Shown one piece after another: positions 18,157 to 27,146 of a stretch of DNA of 64,000 nucleotides. Location of the stretch: assembly GCA_963734575.1 (NCBI GenBank), contig CAVTHT010000020.1:1-64000 (forward strand). Reading direction: 5' to 3'. The position numbers and the translations under genes were made by a program. This DNA comes from CAIWHR01 sp963734575. Its GTDB lineage: Bacteria; Pseudomonadota; Gammaproteobacteria; Burkholderiales; Casimicrobiaceae. Under the pieces are notes generated by a model. The model saw only the letters and a list, made by a program, of their open reading frames with translations, was not told the origin of the DNA and did not search any database. Each line of letters starts with the position of its first letter. Position 1 is the stretch's first letter.

Positions 18157-18900
18157 ATGGCCAATGCTTCGTTTCGCCGGTACGCACCCACGATCGCCAC
18201 CGTGCTCGTCGTGGCGCTGTGCGTTTCGGCGGGCAACTGGCAGCGCTCGCGCATGGCGGCCAAGCAGGCACTGCGCGCGCAGCACGATGCCGCCGTGGCG
18301 GCGCCGCCGCTGCGCAGTGACGAGCTGCCACGCGGCACGGTCGACTGGGCGGCGCTGCGTTACCGGTCGGTGGAGCTCGAAGGTGAATTCGACGCCGCGC
18401 GACGCATCCTGCTGGACAACCGCGTGCAGGCCGGCCAGGTCGGGTACGAGGTGCTCGTGCCGTTGCGCCTTGCCGATGGTCGCATCGTGATCGTCGATCG
18501 CGGCTGGGTCGCGCAGGGCCGCACGCGTGCGGACGTGCCCGACGTGCCGGTGCCCCAGGGAACACGGCGGGTGCACGGGCGCATCGAGCTGCCGCCGAAG
18601 GGCTACCTCGAGCTCGGCGCGGGTGTCCCACGCGGCATCGTGTGGCAGAACCTCGACCTGCGCCGGCTCGAGAGCGCGTGGGGCGTGCAGCTGCTGCCCA
18701 TCGTCGTCGACGAAATCGCGGCCCCTGGCGCACCGGACGGGCTGGTGCGCACCCGGTCCGAACCCGACTTCGGCATCGACACGCACCGCATCTACATGGT
18801 CCAGTGGTATGCCTTCGCAGCGCTCGCACTGGTTTTCTGGAGCGTCGCGCACTGGCCCTGGCGCCGAGGACCGGCCGCACGGGAGGACAGCGATGGTTGA
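18157..18900 (+). CDS. SURF1-family cytochrome oxidase assembly protein
   Basis: A 247-residue SURF1/Shy1 homologue, involved in heme a insertion into CoxA. It has an N-terminal helix (ATVLVVALCVSAGNWQ, with the conserved GxWQxxR pattern) and a C-terminal helix (WYAFAALALVFWSVAHW). Between them are GxxRILLDNR, VDRGWV and HRIYMVQWY. Start placed at ATG 18157; in-frame ATGs at 18109 and 18031 are possible but add non-conserved sequence. It overlaps the downstream SCO-like gene. Confidence 0.88.
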   Translation: MANASFRRYAPTIATVLVVALCVSAGNWQRSRMAAKQALRAQHDAAVAAPPLRSDELPRGTVDWAALRYRSVELEGEFDAARRILLDNRVQAGQVGYEVLVPLRLADGRIVIVDRGWVAQGRTRADVPDVPVPQGTRRVHGRIELPPKGYLELGAGVPRGIVWQNLDLRRLESAWGVQLLPIVVDEIAAPGAPDGLVRTRSEPDFGIDTHRIYMVQWYAFAALALVFWSVAHWPWRRGPAAREDSDG

Positions 18901-19468
18901 GCCGGTCACGCCTGCACGCGGCACGGGCGGGCGCCGCACCCTGCTGCTCATCACCCTGGTGGCGCTCGCCCCGATCGTCGCGTCGACGGTCATCTACTTC
19001 TGGTTTCCGCAGGCCGCCCAGACCAACTACGGCAGGCTGCTCACGGTCGCGCCCGCTCCCGAAATCGAGGGCGAGCGGCTCAACGGGACACCTTTCCGGC
19101 TTTCCGCGCTCCAAGGCAAGTGGGTGCTGGTCATGGCATCGCCCGGCGCATGCGACGCGGCGTGCGGGCGCGCGCTCTACGCCACGCGGCAGGCGCGCAC
19201 GATCCAGGGGCGCGAGCAGGATCGTGTCGTGCGGGCCTGGCTGATCACGGACGCTGCCACGCCCTCCCCGGAAGTGCTGCGGGAGCACCCCGGGCTGGTC
19301 GTCGCACGCGTCGATCCGGCGAAGCTCGCCGCGTTTCCGGCCGCGGCGGGTGCGATCTACCTCGTCGATCCGCATGGCAACCTCGTGCTGCAGTATCCGC
19401 AGGAGCCCGACGTTCGCGGCCTCGCCAAGGACCTCACGAAGCTGCTGCGGGCGTCGTCCATCGGATAG
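18893..19468 (+). CDS. Membrane-anchored SCO/thioredoxin-like oxidase assembly protein
   Basis: A 191-residue protein with one N-terminal helix (LLLITLVALAPIVASTVIYFW) and a thioredoxin-like domain. GKWVLVMASPGACDAAC holds a CxxxC pair (Cys87, Cys91), as in SCO copper chaperones, but I see no clear counterpart of the SCO histidine. Such divergent SCO-like proteins usually lie between SURF1 and heme A synthase genes. The ATG overlaps the SURF1 stop. It probably has an accessory redox role in CuA maturation. Confidence 0.75.
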   Translation: MVEPVTPARGTGGRRTLLLITLVALAPIVASTVIYFWFPQAAQTNYGRLLTVAPAPEIEGERLNGTPFRLSALQGKWVLVMASPGACDAACGRALYATRQARTIQGREQDRVVRAWLITDAATPSPEVLREHPGLVVARVDPAKLAAFPAAAGAIYLVDPHGNLVLQYPQEPDVRGLAKDLTKLLRASSIG

Positions 19469-19479
19469 GAAGCGTCGAA

Positions 19480-19488
19480 TGCTAAAAT
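19480..19488 (+). promoter_or_regulatory. Extended -10 element upstream of ctaB
   Basis: TGC-TAAAAT lies in the 81-base gap before ctaB, 61 bases before its ATG. It resembles the TAAAAT boxes before secB, thiD and the 47.4-kb methyltransferase gene. The -35 is weak. Confidence 0.4.
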
Positions 19489-19549
19489 TCACGGTTTCGT
19501 GCCTGCCGGACGTGCTCCGCGGCGCCCCGCGCACCCGGAGATCCGCGCC

Positions 19550-20432
19550 ATGACGACCTTAAGCCTTCGCGACGACCGCCTGCGCCAGTTCTTCGCGCTC
19601 ACCAAGCCGCGCGTCGTCTCGCTGATCGTCTTCACCGCGATCATCGGCATGTTCCTCGCGGTTCCCGGGCTGCCGCCCCCCGGCGCGGTGCTTTTCGCGA
19701 CGATCGGCATCGCCCTGGTCGCCGGCGCCGCGGCGGCCGTCAATTGCCTGGTGGAGCAGAAGATCGACGCCGTGATGCAACGCACGCGCGCACGGCCGCT
19801 GCCGCGCGGCGAATTGAGCTCGCTCGAGACCCTGATCTTCGCCGGCATCGTCGGCGGCCTGGGCCTCCTCGTCCTCTATCAGTTCGTGAACCCGCTCACG
19901 ATGTGGCTCACGCTCGCCACCTTCGTCGGTTACGCGATCGTGTACACGGTGCTGCTGAAGCCGGCCACGCCGCAGAACATCGTGATCGGCGGCGCGTCCG
20001 GCGCGATGCCGCCGGTGCTGGGCTGGGCCGCGGTCACCGGCAGCGTGACGCCCGAGGCGCTGCTCCTGTTCCTGATCATCTTCGCGTGGACTCCGCCGCA
20101 CTTCTGGTCGCTTGCGCTCTATCGCGCCAACGACTACGCGCGCGCCGGCCTGCCGATGCTGCCCGTCACGCACGGCTCGCATTACACGCGGCTGATGATC
20201 GTCCTCTACACGTTCATCCTCGTTGCCGTGACGCTGCTGCCGTTCGCGATCGGCATGAGCGGCGTGCTCTACCTCGCCGGTGCGCTCGTTCTCGGCGGGA
20301 TGTTCCTGAACCGCGCGGTCGGGCTCTACCGGCACTACAGCGATGCGCTGGCGCGCGTCGACGTTCAAGTTCTCGATCGCCTACCTCGCTGCGCTGTTCT
20401 CGGCGCTGCTCGTCGATCACTACTGGCGATGA
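19550..20432 (+). CDS. ctaB: Protoheme IX farnesyltransferase (heme O synthase), one frameshift
   Basis: CtaB adds a farnesyl tail to protoheme IX to give heme O, precursor of heme A. It is a multi-helix UbiA-family prenyltransferase. FALTKPRVVSLIVFTAIIG, the diphosphate-binding NCLVEQKIDAVMQRTRARPLP, and the second Asp-rich loop ALYRANDYARAGLPMLPV are present. Near 20357 one extra base breaks the frame; the corrected C-terminus STFKFSIAYLAALFSALLVD ends at TGA 20432. Heme A synthase, normally adjacent, is missing. Confidence 0.94.
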
Positions 20433-20505
20433 CGCCTGCAGCGTCGATCGCGTCACCCGATCGCCGCTGTCGCTGCCGTCTGCGGCGCCGCCGGGTGCGG
20501 CCGCT

Positions 20506-21105
20506 TTGAACACGCGCCATCTCCGGCGCGCCCTCGCCGCGCTGGCCTGCCTCCTGCTCGCCGCTGCGCTCGCGGGCTGCGAGCGCAGCCCGAAGTTCAT
20601 GGCCTCCGACGTCACCGGTACGTCGTTCGGGCGTGACTTCGCGCTCACCGATCAGCATGGCGCGCCGCGCGCCCTTGCGGACTTTCGCGGCAAGGCGGTC
20701 GTGCTCTTCTTCGGCTACACGCATTGTCCCGACGTGTGCCCCACCACGCTCGCGGAGCTCGCCGAGGCGATGAAGCGTCTCGGCGCCGACGCGCAGCGGG
20801 TGCAGGTGCTGTTCGTGACGGTCGATCCGGAGCGCGACACCCCCGAGCTCCTCGCGCAATACGTCCCGGCCTTCGACCCGTCGTTCCTCGGCCTGCGCGG
20901 TGATGCCGAGGCCACCGCGCGCGTGACGCGCGAGTTCAAGATCCTCGTGCAGAAGCACGAAGGCGCATCGCCCGGCAACTACACGGTGGACCATTCCGCG
21001 GGCACGTTCATCTTCGATCCGCAGGGGCGCCTGCGCCTGTACGTGAGCTACGGACAGGGGCCGGACGTGTTCACGCACGACATCCGCGCCCTCCTCGAGG
21101 GCTGA
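20506..21105 (+). CDS. SCO1/SenC-family copper chaperone lipoprotein
   Basis: A 199-residue SCO protein that delivers copper to CuA of subunit II. The signal has a lipobox LLLAAALAGC (Cys25). The thioredoxin-fold domain carries the copper-binding CPDVC (Cys74, Cys78) and the matching histidine in VDHSAGTF (His163). A TTG start at 20506 is proposed because it gives a standard lipoprotein signal; no ATG is well placed. It ends the heme/copper assembly run. Confidence 0.9.
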   Translation: MNTRHLRRALAALACLLLAAALAGCERSPKFMASDVTGTSFGRDFALTDQHGAPRALADFRGKAVVLFFGYTHCPDVCPTTLAELAEAMKRLGADAQRVQVLFVTVDPERDTPELLAQYVPAFDPSFLGLRGDAEATARVTREFKILVQKHEGASPGNYTVDHSAGTFIFDPQGRLRLYVSYGQGPDVFTHDIRALLEG

Positions 21106-21110
21106 GCGCC

Positions 21111-23394
21111 GTGGCCGTCGTTCCGCTCGCCGCGGCGTTCCAGGAGGCGTTCGCGCACGAAGCCGCCGGACGCGAGCGCGAGGCGATGGCCCTCTACCGC
21201 AGCATCCTCGCCGCAGTGCCCGATCATCCCGGCGCGCTGTTGCGCATCGCGGAAAGCGAGATCCGGCACGGTGCGCTCGATCAGGCGCGTGTGCATCTCC
21301 AGACCGCGGTCGAGGCCGCGAGGACCATGCGCCTGCCTGCCGCCGACGTGCTGGCGGCACTGGCCCGCGTCGAGCGTGCAGCGGGTCGCGAAACCGAGGC
21401 CCGCGCGCACCTCGAAGAGGCGCTCGCCGATACACCGATGCACGCCGCGGCCATGCTCGAGCAGGGCGCGATGGCGCATGCCGCGGGAGACTTCGCCGCC
21501 GCGGAGCAGCGCTTCACGGCGGTCGCCCGCCGCAATCCCGAGCTCGGCACGGCATGGCTGCAGCTCGCGCTCACGCTCGAGCAGCAGGAACGGATGGCGG
21601 CGGCGCGCGAGGCCGCCGCGACGGCCATGACCGCACGGCATTCGAGCGCAGCGGCCTGGGAGAACGCCGCACGGCTTGCGTGGCGCGTGCATGACTACGT
21701 CGCGGCCGATCGGTTGAGCCGTGATGGCCTCGCGCGCTATCCGCGCCACGCGGGTCTGATGCACCAGCAGGGCATCCTGCTCAAGTCGACGGGTCGGCCG
21801 ACGGCGGCGTGCCGCGTGCTCGAGGAGGCCGTTGCACTGGCCCCCGACGATGCGGGCCTGCGGCTTTCGCTCGCGGCGGCCTGTCTCGACGCGAACCGGC
21901 CGGCCGACGCGCGGACCCATCTGGAGCGTGCCGTTGCCCTCGGCGCGACGGCGGGCGAGGTCTGGGACAACCTCGGCATGGCGCGGCGCACGCTGGGCGA
22001 CGACGAAGGCGCGATAGCTGCGTTCGAGAGGGCCGTGGCTGCCGCGCCGAACCTGCACGCCCGCGCTCGCCAACCTCGTCAACATCCGCCAGCAATGCTG
22101 CGCCTGGGACGGCCTCGACGTGCTCGAGCAGCGCCTCGTCGCCGGCATCGACGATCCCGCAGCCGACCCGCGGCTGCCGCCGTTCATCGCCCTTGCGCTG
22201 CCCACGACACCGGCGCAACAGCTTGCCAACGCACGCCGCTGGGCGCGCGCGGTGCTGCCGCCCGTCGCTCCGGCACCCGCCGTGCATGCCCGCGCCGCGC
22301 GCCTGCGCGTCGGCTACGTGTCGAGCGACTTTCGCGAGCACCCTACCGGGCGGCTCATGGCGGGTCTCTTCGAGGCACACGACCGCGAGCGGTTCGAGAT
22401 CGTCGCCTACAGTTACGGCAAGGACGACGGCAGCGGGCTGCGCGCGCGCATTCGCGGCGCGTTCGACGTCTGGCACGACGTGAACGACGTCGCGGACGTC
22501 GCGGTCGCACGCATGATCCGCGAGGACGGCATCGACGTCCTCGTCGACCGCAAGGGGCTGACTCGCGGCTCGCGGCTCGCCATCCTCGCCGAGCGGCCGG
22601 CACCGGTGCAGGTGCATTACATGAGCTTTCCCGGCACGATGGGCTACGAAGCGATCGACGGCATCATCGCCGACGCCGAAGTGATCCCGCCTGGCGAGGA
22701 GGCGTTCTTTCACGAGCGCGTGTGGCGCATGCCGCGGTGCTACTTCGTCAACGATTCGAAGCGCGCCGTGCCGGTCGTCGACGCGCGTGCCGCGCACGGG
22801 TTGCGCGACGATGCGCTGGTGCTCGCATGCTTCAACCAGCCGTACAAGATCACGCGGGCGTTCTTCACGATCTGGATGGAAGCGCTCGCCGCGGCTCCGT
22901 CGACGGTGCTGTGGCTGCTCGCGCCCGGCGATGTGGAACGCCGCAACCTGCGCCGGGAGGCGGAGCGCTGCAACGTCGATCCGCAGCGGATCGTGTTCGC
23001 ACCGGCGCTGCCTCAGGCGGCGCACATGGCGCGGGTCGCGTGCGCGGATCTCACGCTCGACACCCTGCCGGTCGGGCAGCACACGACCGCGTGCGACGCG
23101 CTCTGGGTGGGCGTGCCGATGCTCACCTGCCGCGGCGCGACATTCGTGGGGCGAGTGGGCGCGAGCATCATGCGCGCGGTCGAGCTGCCGCAACTCATCA
23201 CGGGCTCGCCGGCGGAATATCGCGACCGGCTGCTCGCGCTCGTGCGCGACCCGGCGGTGCTCGCGACGTATCGCGATCACCTCGTGTCGCAGCGCCATCG
23301 CCTGCCGCTCTTCGATACGGCGGCATTCGCGCGCGACTGGGAGGCGTTGCTCCTGGAGATCTACGCGGCAACGATCGCGACGCGCGCGGCCTGA
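21111..23394 (+). CDS. TPR-GT41 (O-GlcNAc transferase-like) glycosyltransferase, one frameshift
   Basis: A cytoplasmic protein of about 760 residues, starting GTG 21111, with no signal or membrane segment. The N-terminal 320 residues are TPR repeats (for example AGEVWDNLGMARRTLGDDEG). The C-terminal half is a canonical GT41 domain: RVGYVSSDFREHP with the conserved histidine, FNQPYKITRAFF with the nucleotide-contacting lysine, and DTLPVGQHTTACDALW with the HTT motif. A frame break near 22060 separates the halves. It follows sco1 by five bases but is unlikely to be an oxidase gene. It should transfer a sugar to Ser/Thr of proteins; donor and target are unknown. Confidence 0.85.
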
Positions 23395-23418
23395 AACGCG
23401 TGCGACTCCCGCGCCGGT

Positions 23419-23805
23419 TCAGTGACCGCGCTCGATCAGCTCGATCTTGTACCCGTCGGGGTCCTGCACGAACGCGATCACGGTGCTGCCACCCTTCACG
23501 GGTCCCGCTTCGCGCGTGACGGTGCCGCCTTTCGCGCGCACCGCGTCACACGTCGCGGCGGCGTCGGCGACTTCCACCGCGATGTGGCCGAAGCCGCTGC
23601 CGACGTCGTAACGATCGACGCCGTAGTTGTACGTGAGCTCCAGCACGGCGCCGCGCGTTTCGTCGTCGTAGCCGACGAAGGCGAGGGTGTACTTCTGCTC
23701 GGGACGGTCGGTCGTGCGCAGGAGGCGCATGCCCATGACCTCGGTGTAGAAGCGTGTCGCGCGCTCGAGGTCGCCGACGCGCAGCATGGTGTGCAGGATG
23801 CGCAT
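23419..23805 (-). CDS. gloA: Lactoylglutathione lyase (glyoxalase I)
   Basis: A 128-residue vicinal-oxygen-chelate enzyme converting the methylglyoxal-glutathione hemithioacetal to S-lactoylglutathione. The metal ligands are His5, Glu56, His74 and Glu122. MRILHTMLRVGDLERATRFY, LELTYNYG and FVQDPDGYKIELIE are typical of GloA. GGGAG precedes the ATG at 23805. It converges on the upstream GT41 gene and lies downstream of rubredoxin on the same strand. Confidence 0.95.
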   Translation of the reverse strand: MRILHTMLRVGDLERATRFYTEVMGMRLLRTTDRPEQKYTLAFVGYDDETRGAVLELTYNYGVDRYDVGSGFGHIAVEVADAAATCDAVRAKGGTVTREAGPVKGGSTVIAFVQDPDGYKIELIERGH

Positions 23806-23819
23806 GCGTGGTCTCCCGG

Positions 23820-23984
23820 TCAGAACTCGACCATCTCGAAGTCTTCCTTGCGCGCGCCGCACTCGGGGCAGGTCCAGTTGGGCGGCACGTCTTCCCACCG
23901 CGTGCCCGGGGCGATGCCCTCCTCGGGAGCGCCAAGCGCCTCGTCGTAGATCCAGCCGCAGATCAGGCACATGTATTTTTTCAT
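23820..23984 (-). CDS. Rubredoxin
   Basis: A 54-residue rubredoxin with an Fe(Cys)4 site formed by CLIC (Cys6, Cys9) and CPEC (Cys39, Cys42), plus the usual YDEALG and WEDVPPNWTCP segments. It is a small one-electron carrier. It sits divergently from thiD, a common betaproteobacterial arrangement, and 14 bases upstream of gloA. Confidence 0.96.
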   Translation of the reverse strand: MKKYMCLICGWIYDEALGAPEEGIAPGTRWEDVPPNWTCPECGARKEDFEMVEF

Positions 23985-24004
23985 CGAGGCAAACGGCGTT
24001 GGAG

Positions 24005-24010
24005 TAAAAT
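24005..24010 (+). promoter_or_regulatory. -10 element (TAAAAT) upstream of thiD
   Basis: TAAAAT lies in the 81-base divergent gap between rubredoxin and thiD, 55 bases before the thiD ATG. It is flanked by a small inverted repeat TTGGA/TCCAA. The -35 is not obvious. Confidence 0.4.
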
Positions 24011-24065
24011 CCAATTCTATCAAGCCCCTCCCGTGCATCGCCGCACCGCGGCGCCGCACGCCCCG

Positions 24066-24952
24066 ATGTCCCCCATGCGCGACTCCGATCCGGATTTTCC
24101 GCCCATCGTCCTCACCTTCGCGGCGTCCGATCCGTCGGGCGGCGCCGGGCTGCAGGCCGACATCCTCACGCTGTCCAGCATGGGCTGCCATCCGCTGTCC
24201 GTGCTGACGGCGTTCACGGTGCAGGACACCGCCGGCGTCGAAGCCGTGCAGGCGCTCGATTCGGAATGGGTGGCCGACCAGGCGCGGTGCCTCCTCGAAG
24301 ACATGCCGGTCGATGCCTTCAAGATCGGCGTCCTCGGCAGCGTCGAGAACATCGCGGCGATCGCCGAAGTGCTGTCCGACTATCCGGACGTGCCGCTGAT
24401 CCTCGATCCCGTGCTTGCGTCCGGACGCGGCGACGAGCTCGCCAACGACGAGATGACCCACGCGCTGCGCGAGTTGCTGCTGCCGCAGACCACCGTGCTG
24501 ACGCCGAACAGCCTCGAGGCGCGCCGCCTCGCCGAGGTCGAGGACGATGACGACGCCACGCTCGCCGTGTGCGCGGAGCGCCTGCTCGGGCATGGGCGCG
24601 GAGTTCGTGCTCATCACCGGCACGCACGAGACCACGCCGCGACGTCGTCAACACGCTGTATGGCCGTGGTGGCATCGTGCGCACCGACACCTGGCCGCGG
24701 CTGCCCGGGAGCTTCCACGGCTCGGGTTGCACGCTCGCGTCGGCCATCGCCGCGATGCTGGCGAACGGCCTCGACGTGCCCGAGGCGGTGCGGGAGGCGC
24801 AGGACTACACGTGGCATACGCTCAAGAAAGCCTACCGGCCCGGCATGGGCCAGTTCCTGCCGGATCGGCTCTTCTGGGCACGCGAAGGCGCCGAAGCGCC
24901 CGGCGAGACCGACGAGGTGGTGCGCAGCTCCGATGCTCGCAGCAGCCACTGA
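24066..24952 (+). CDS. thiD: Hydroxymethylpyrimidine/phosphomethylpyrimidine kinase, two frameshifts
   Basis: ThiD phosphorylates HMP and HMP-phosphate for thiamine synthesis. It is a ribokinase-fold enzyme with FAASDPSGGAGLQADI, GCHPLSVLTAFTVQDT, KIGVLGS, DPVLASGRGDEL and the C-terminal anion hole FHGSGCTLASAIAA. Frame changes near 24595 (before GAEFVLITGTHE) and near 24640 (before VVNTLYG) are required. The start is ATG 24066; ATG 24075 is close. The stop overlaps the thiE start by 20 bases. Confidence 0.93.
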
Positions 24953-25615
24953 GCGCTCACGGGCCGCGGCACGGCGCGCCCGCGTCGCGGGGCTGTACGC
25001 CGTCACGCCGGACTGGAGCGACACCGATCGCCTGGTGCGCGCGGTCGAAGCGGCCGTGCGCGGTGGCGCCCGGCTCGTGCAATACCGCAACAAGAGCGCC
25101 GACGCCGCATTGCGCCTCGAGCAGGCACGCGCGCTGGCGCATGCGCTCGCCGCGTCCGATGCGCTCCTGATCGTGAACGACGATGCCGCACTCGCCGCTG
25201 CCGTCGGCGCGGACGGCGTGCATCTCGGCGAGGAGGACGGCGCGCTCGACGCAGCACGCGCGATCGTGGGGCCCGACGCAATCGATCGGCGTGTCCTGTT
25301 ACAACGATTCTCGCGCGTGCCCGTGGCGCGGTGAACGACGGTGCCGACTACATCGCGCTCGGCAGCTTCTTCGCGTCGACGGTCAAGCCCGGCGCGCGCC
25401 GGGCGGACATCGCGCTCCTCCGCGATGCGTGCACGCTGGGCGTTCCGGTGGTGGCCATCGGCGGCATCGACGCGAGCAATGCCGCGCAGCTGCGTGATGC
25501 GGGCGCTGCGGCCGTCGCGATCATCTCGGCAGTGTTCGCCGCCGGTGACGAGCGCGCGATCGAGGCCGCGGCGCGAGCCGTCGCGGCGGTGTTCAGCCCA
25601 ACAGCGGGACCGACC
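24933..25615 (+). CDS. thiE: Thiamine-phosphate synthase, frameshifted
   Basis: ThiE joins HMP-diphosphate and thiazole-phosphate to thiamine phosphate. The TIM-barrel landmarks are VAGLYAVTPDW, LVQYRNKSADAA, LLIVNDDAALAAAVGADGVHLGEED, then after frame breaks near 25285-25330 DYIALGSFFASTVKPGA, VAIGGIDASN and AVAIISAVF. No stop separates the C-terminus from the hemL start in this frame. A TGA overlapping the hemL ATG would be used if another indel lies near the end, so the true C-terminus is uncertain. Confidence 0.88.
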
Positions 25616-26893
25616 ATGAGCCGCAACGAAGAGCTGTTCCTGCGCGCGCAGCGCACCATCCCCGCCGGCGTGAACTCGCCCGTGCGCGCCTTCCGTTCCG
25701 TGGGCGGGACGCCGCGCTTCTTCGTGCGCGGCCAGGGCGCGTACCTCTGGGATGCCGATGGCGCGCGCTACATCGATTACGTCGGCTCGTGGGGACCGGC
25801 CATCCTCGGCCACGCGCATCGCGACGTCGTGCGCGCGGTGCAGGAAACCGCCGCGCACGGTCTTTCCTTCGGCGCACCGACGGAGCTCGAGATCGAGCTC
25901 GCGGAACTGCTGTGCGCGCGCGTCCCGTCGATGGACATGGTGCGGCTCGTTTCCTCCGGCACGGAGGCCACGATGTCCGCACTGCGGCTCGCGCGCGGCT
26001 TCACCGGCCGCAGCAAGATCGTCAAGTTCGAAGGCTGCTATCACGGCCACGGCGACAGCCTGCTCGTGAAGGCGGGCTCGGGCGCGCTCACGTTCGGCCA
26101 GCCATCGTCGGCAGGCGTCCCGCCGGCGATCGCCAACGAGACGATCGTGCTGCCGTACAACGACCTCGGCGCGGTCGAGGCGGCCTTCCGGGCCCAGCCC
26201 GGGGACATCGCGTGCATCATCGTCGAGCCGGTCGTCGGCAACATGAATCTCATCGCGCCGGCTCCGGGTTTCCTGCAGGGGCTGCGCGACGTGTGCGACC
26301 GCTTTGGCGCGCTCCTGATCTTCGACGAGGTGATGACCGGGTTCCGCGTGCACCCGCAGGGCGCGCAGGGCCTTTATGGCATCACGCCGGATCTGACGAC
26401 GCTCGGCAAGGTGATCGGCGGCGGCATGCCCGTTGGCGCGTTCGGTGGCCGGCGCCTGGTCATGGAGCAGATCGCACCGCTCGGCCCCGTGTATCAGGCG
26501 GGAACGCTGTCGGGCAACCCGGTCGCCGTCGCTGCAGGGCTCGCGACGCTGCGCGCGATCGCAGCGCCCGGGTTCTACGAGCGCCTGTCCGTGCATACGC
26601 TGGCGCTCATGGACGGCCTCACCGAAGTCGCGCGGGGGGCGGGCGTGCCGTTCAGTGCGCAGGCCATCGGCGGCATGTTCGGCATCTATTTCGCGGACCG
26701 CGTGCCTGCGACCTACGACGCCGTGATGGCCACCGACAAGGCACGCTTCAACCGCTTCTTCCACGCGATGCTCGCGCGGGGCGTGTATCTCGCGCCATCG
26801 GCGTTCGAGGCGGGCTTCGTGTCCGCGGCGCATACGCCCGAGGACATCGCCGAGACGCTGCGTTGTGCGGAGCACGCGTTTCGCGCATCGTGA
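25616..26893 (+). CDS. hemL: Glutamate-1-semialdehyde 2,1-aminomutase
   Basis: HemL converts glutamate-1-semialdehyde to 5-aminolevulinate, feeding heme synthesis. The 425-residue PLP enzyme has RTIPAGVNSPVRAF, VSSGTEATMSALRLARG, FEGCYHGHGDS, FDEVMTGFRV and the PLP-lysine loop TTLGKVIGGGMPVGAFGG. The ATG at 25616 matches the family start (MSRNEELF). Upstream thiE sequence is open in the same frame, but a natural fusion is unlikely. No terminator is obvious in the 253 bases to gspE. Confidence 0.96.
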   Translation: MSRNEELFLRAQRTIPAGVNSPVRAFRSVGGTPRFFVRGQGAYLWDADGARYIDYVGSWGPAILGHAHRDVVRAVQETAAHGLSFGAPTELEIELAELLCARVPSMDMVRLVSSGTEATMSALRLARGFTGRSKIVKFEGCYHGHGDSLLVKAGSGALTFGQPSSAGVPPAIANETIVLPYNDLGAVEAAFRAQPGDIACIIVEPVVGNMNLIAPAPGFLQGLRDVCDRFGALLIFDEVMTGFRVHPQGAQGLYGITPDLTTLGKVIGGGMPVGAFGGRRLVMEQIAPLGPVYQAGTLSGNPVAVAAGLATLRAIAAPGFYERLSVHTLALMDGLTEVARGAGVPFSAQAIGGMFGIYFADRVPATYDAVMATDKARFNRFFHAMLARGVYLAPSAFEAGFVSAAHTPEDIAETLRCAEHAFRAS

Positions 26894-27086
26894 GACGGGA
26901 TCGCTGACTGTCCTGGCGCTGCACGGTGTCCGCCGGCTTTGCCGCCGTACGACACGCGTGCGCACGGCGTCGTGCCTCGGCGACACACCGTCCCGCTCGC
27001 GTCGTGACGCGGCGACAAGCTGCGTCCGAAAACGCGTGCAACGTCTTGATTTTCGCGGCCATGTGGCTGCCTTTAGCCATCGCGCA

Positions 27087-27095
27087 TGCTATGAT
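27087..27095 (+). promoter_or_regulatory. Extended -10 promoter of the type II secretion operon
   Basis: TGC-TATGAT lies 51 bases before the gspE GTG, at the end of an otherwise featureless 253-base gap after hemL. The TG extension may compensate for a poor -35. It is followed by GATCGACCGATC, a short dyad that could be a regulator site. Confidence 0.5.
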
Positions 27096-27146
27096 CGACC
27101 GATCAATTTTTAGGCAATCTGCGTTGGCTCGCCAACGTCCCGAAAC

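Noticed and set aside
25331..26893. Genuine ThiE-HemL fusion enzyme
   Set aside because: HemL has a normal family start at 25616 and ThiE is broken by indels just upstream, so the joined frame is better explained as an error.
26894..27080. Small gene between hemL and gspE
   Set aside because: Short open frames exist on both strands but none has a ribosome site or recognisable features; it looks like leader and promoter DNA.
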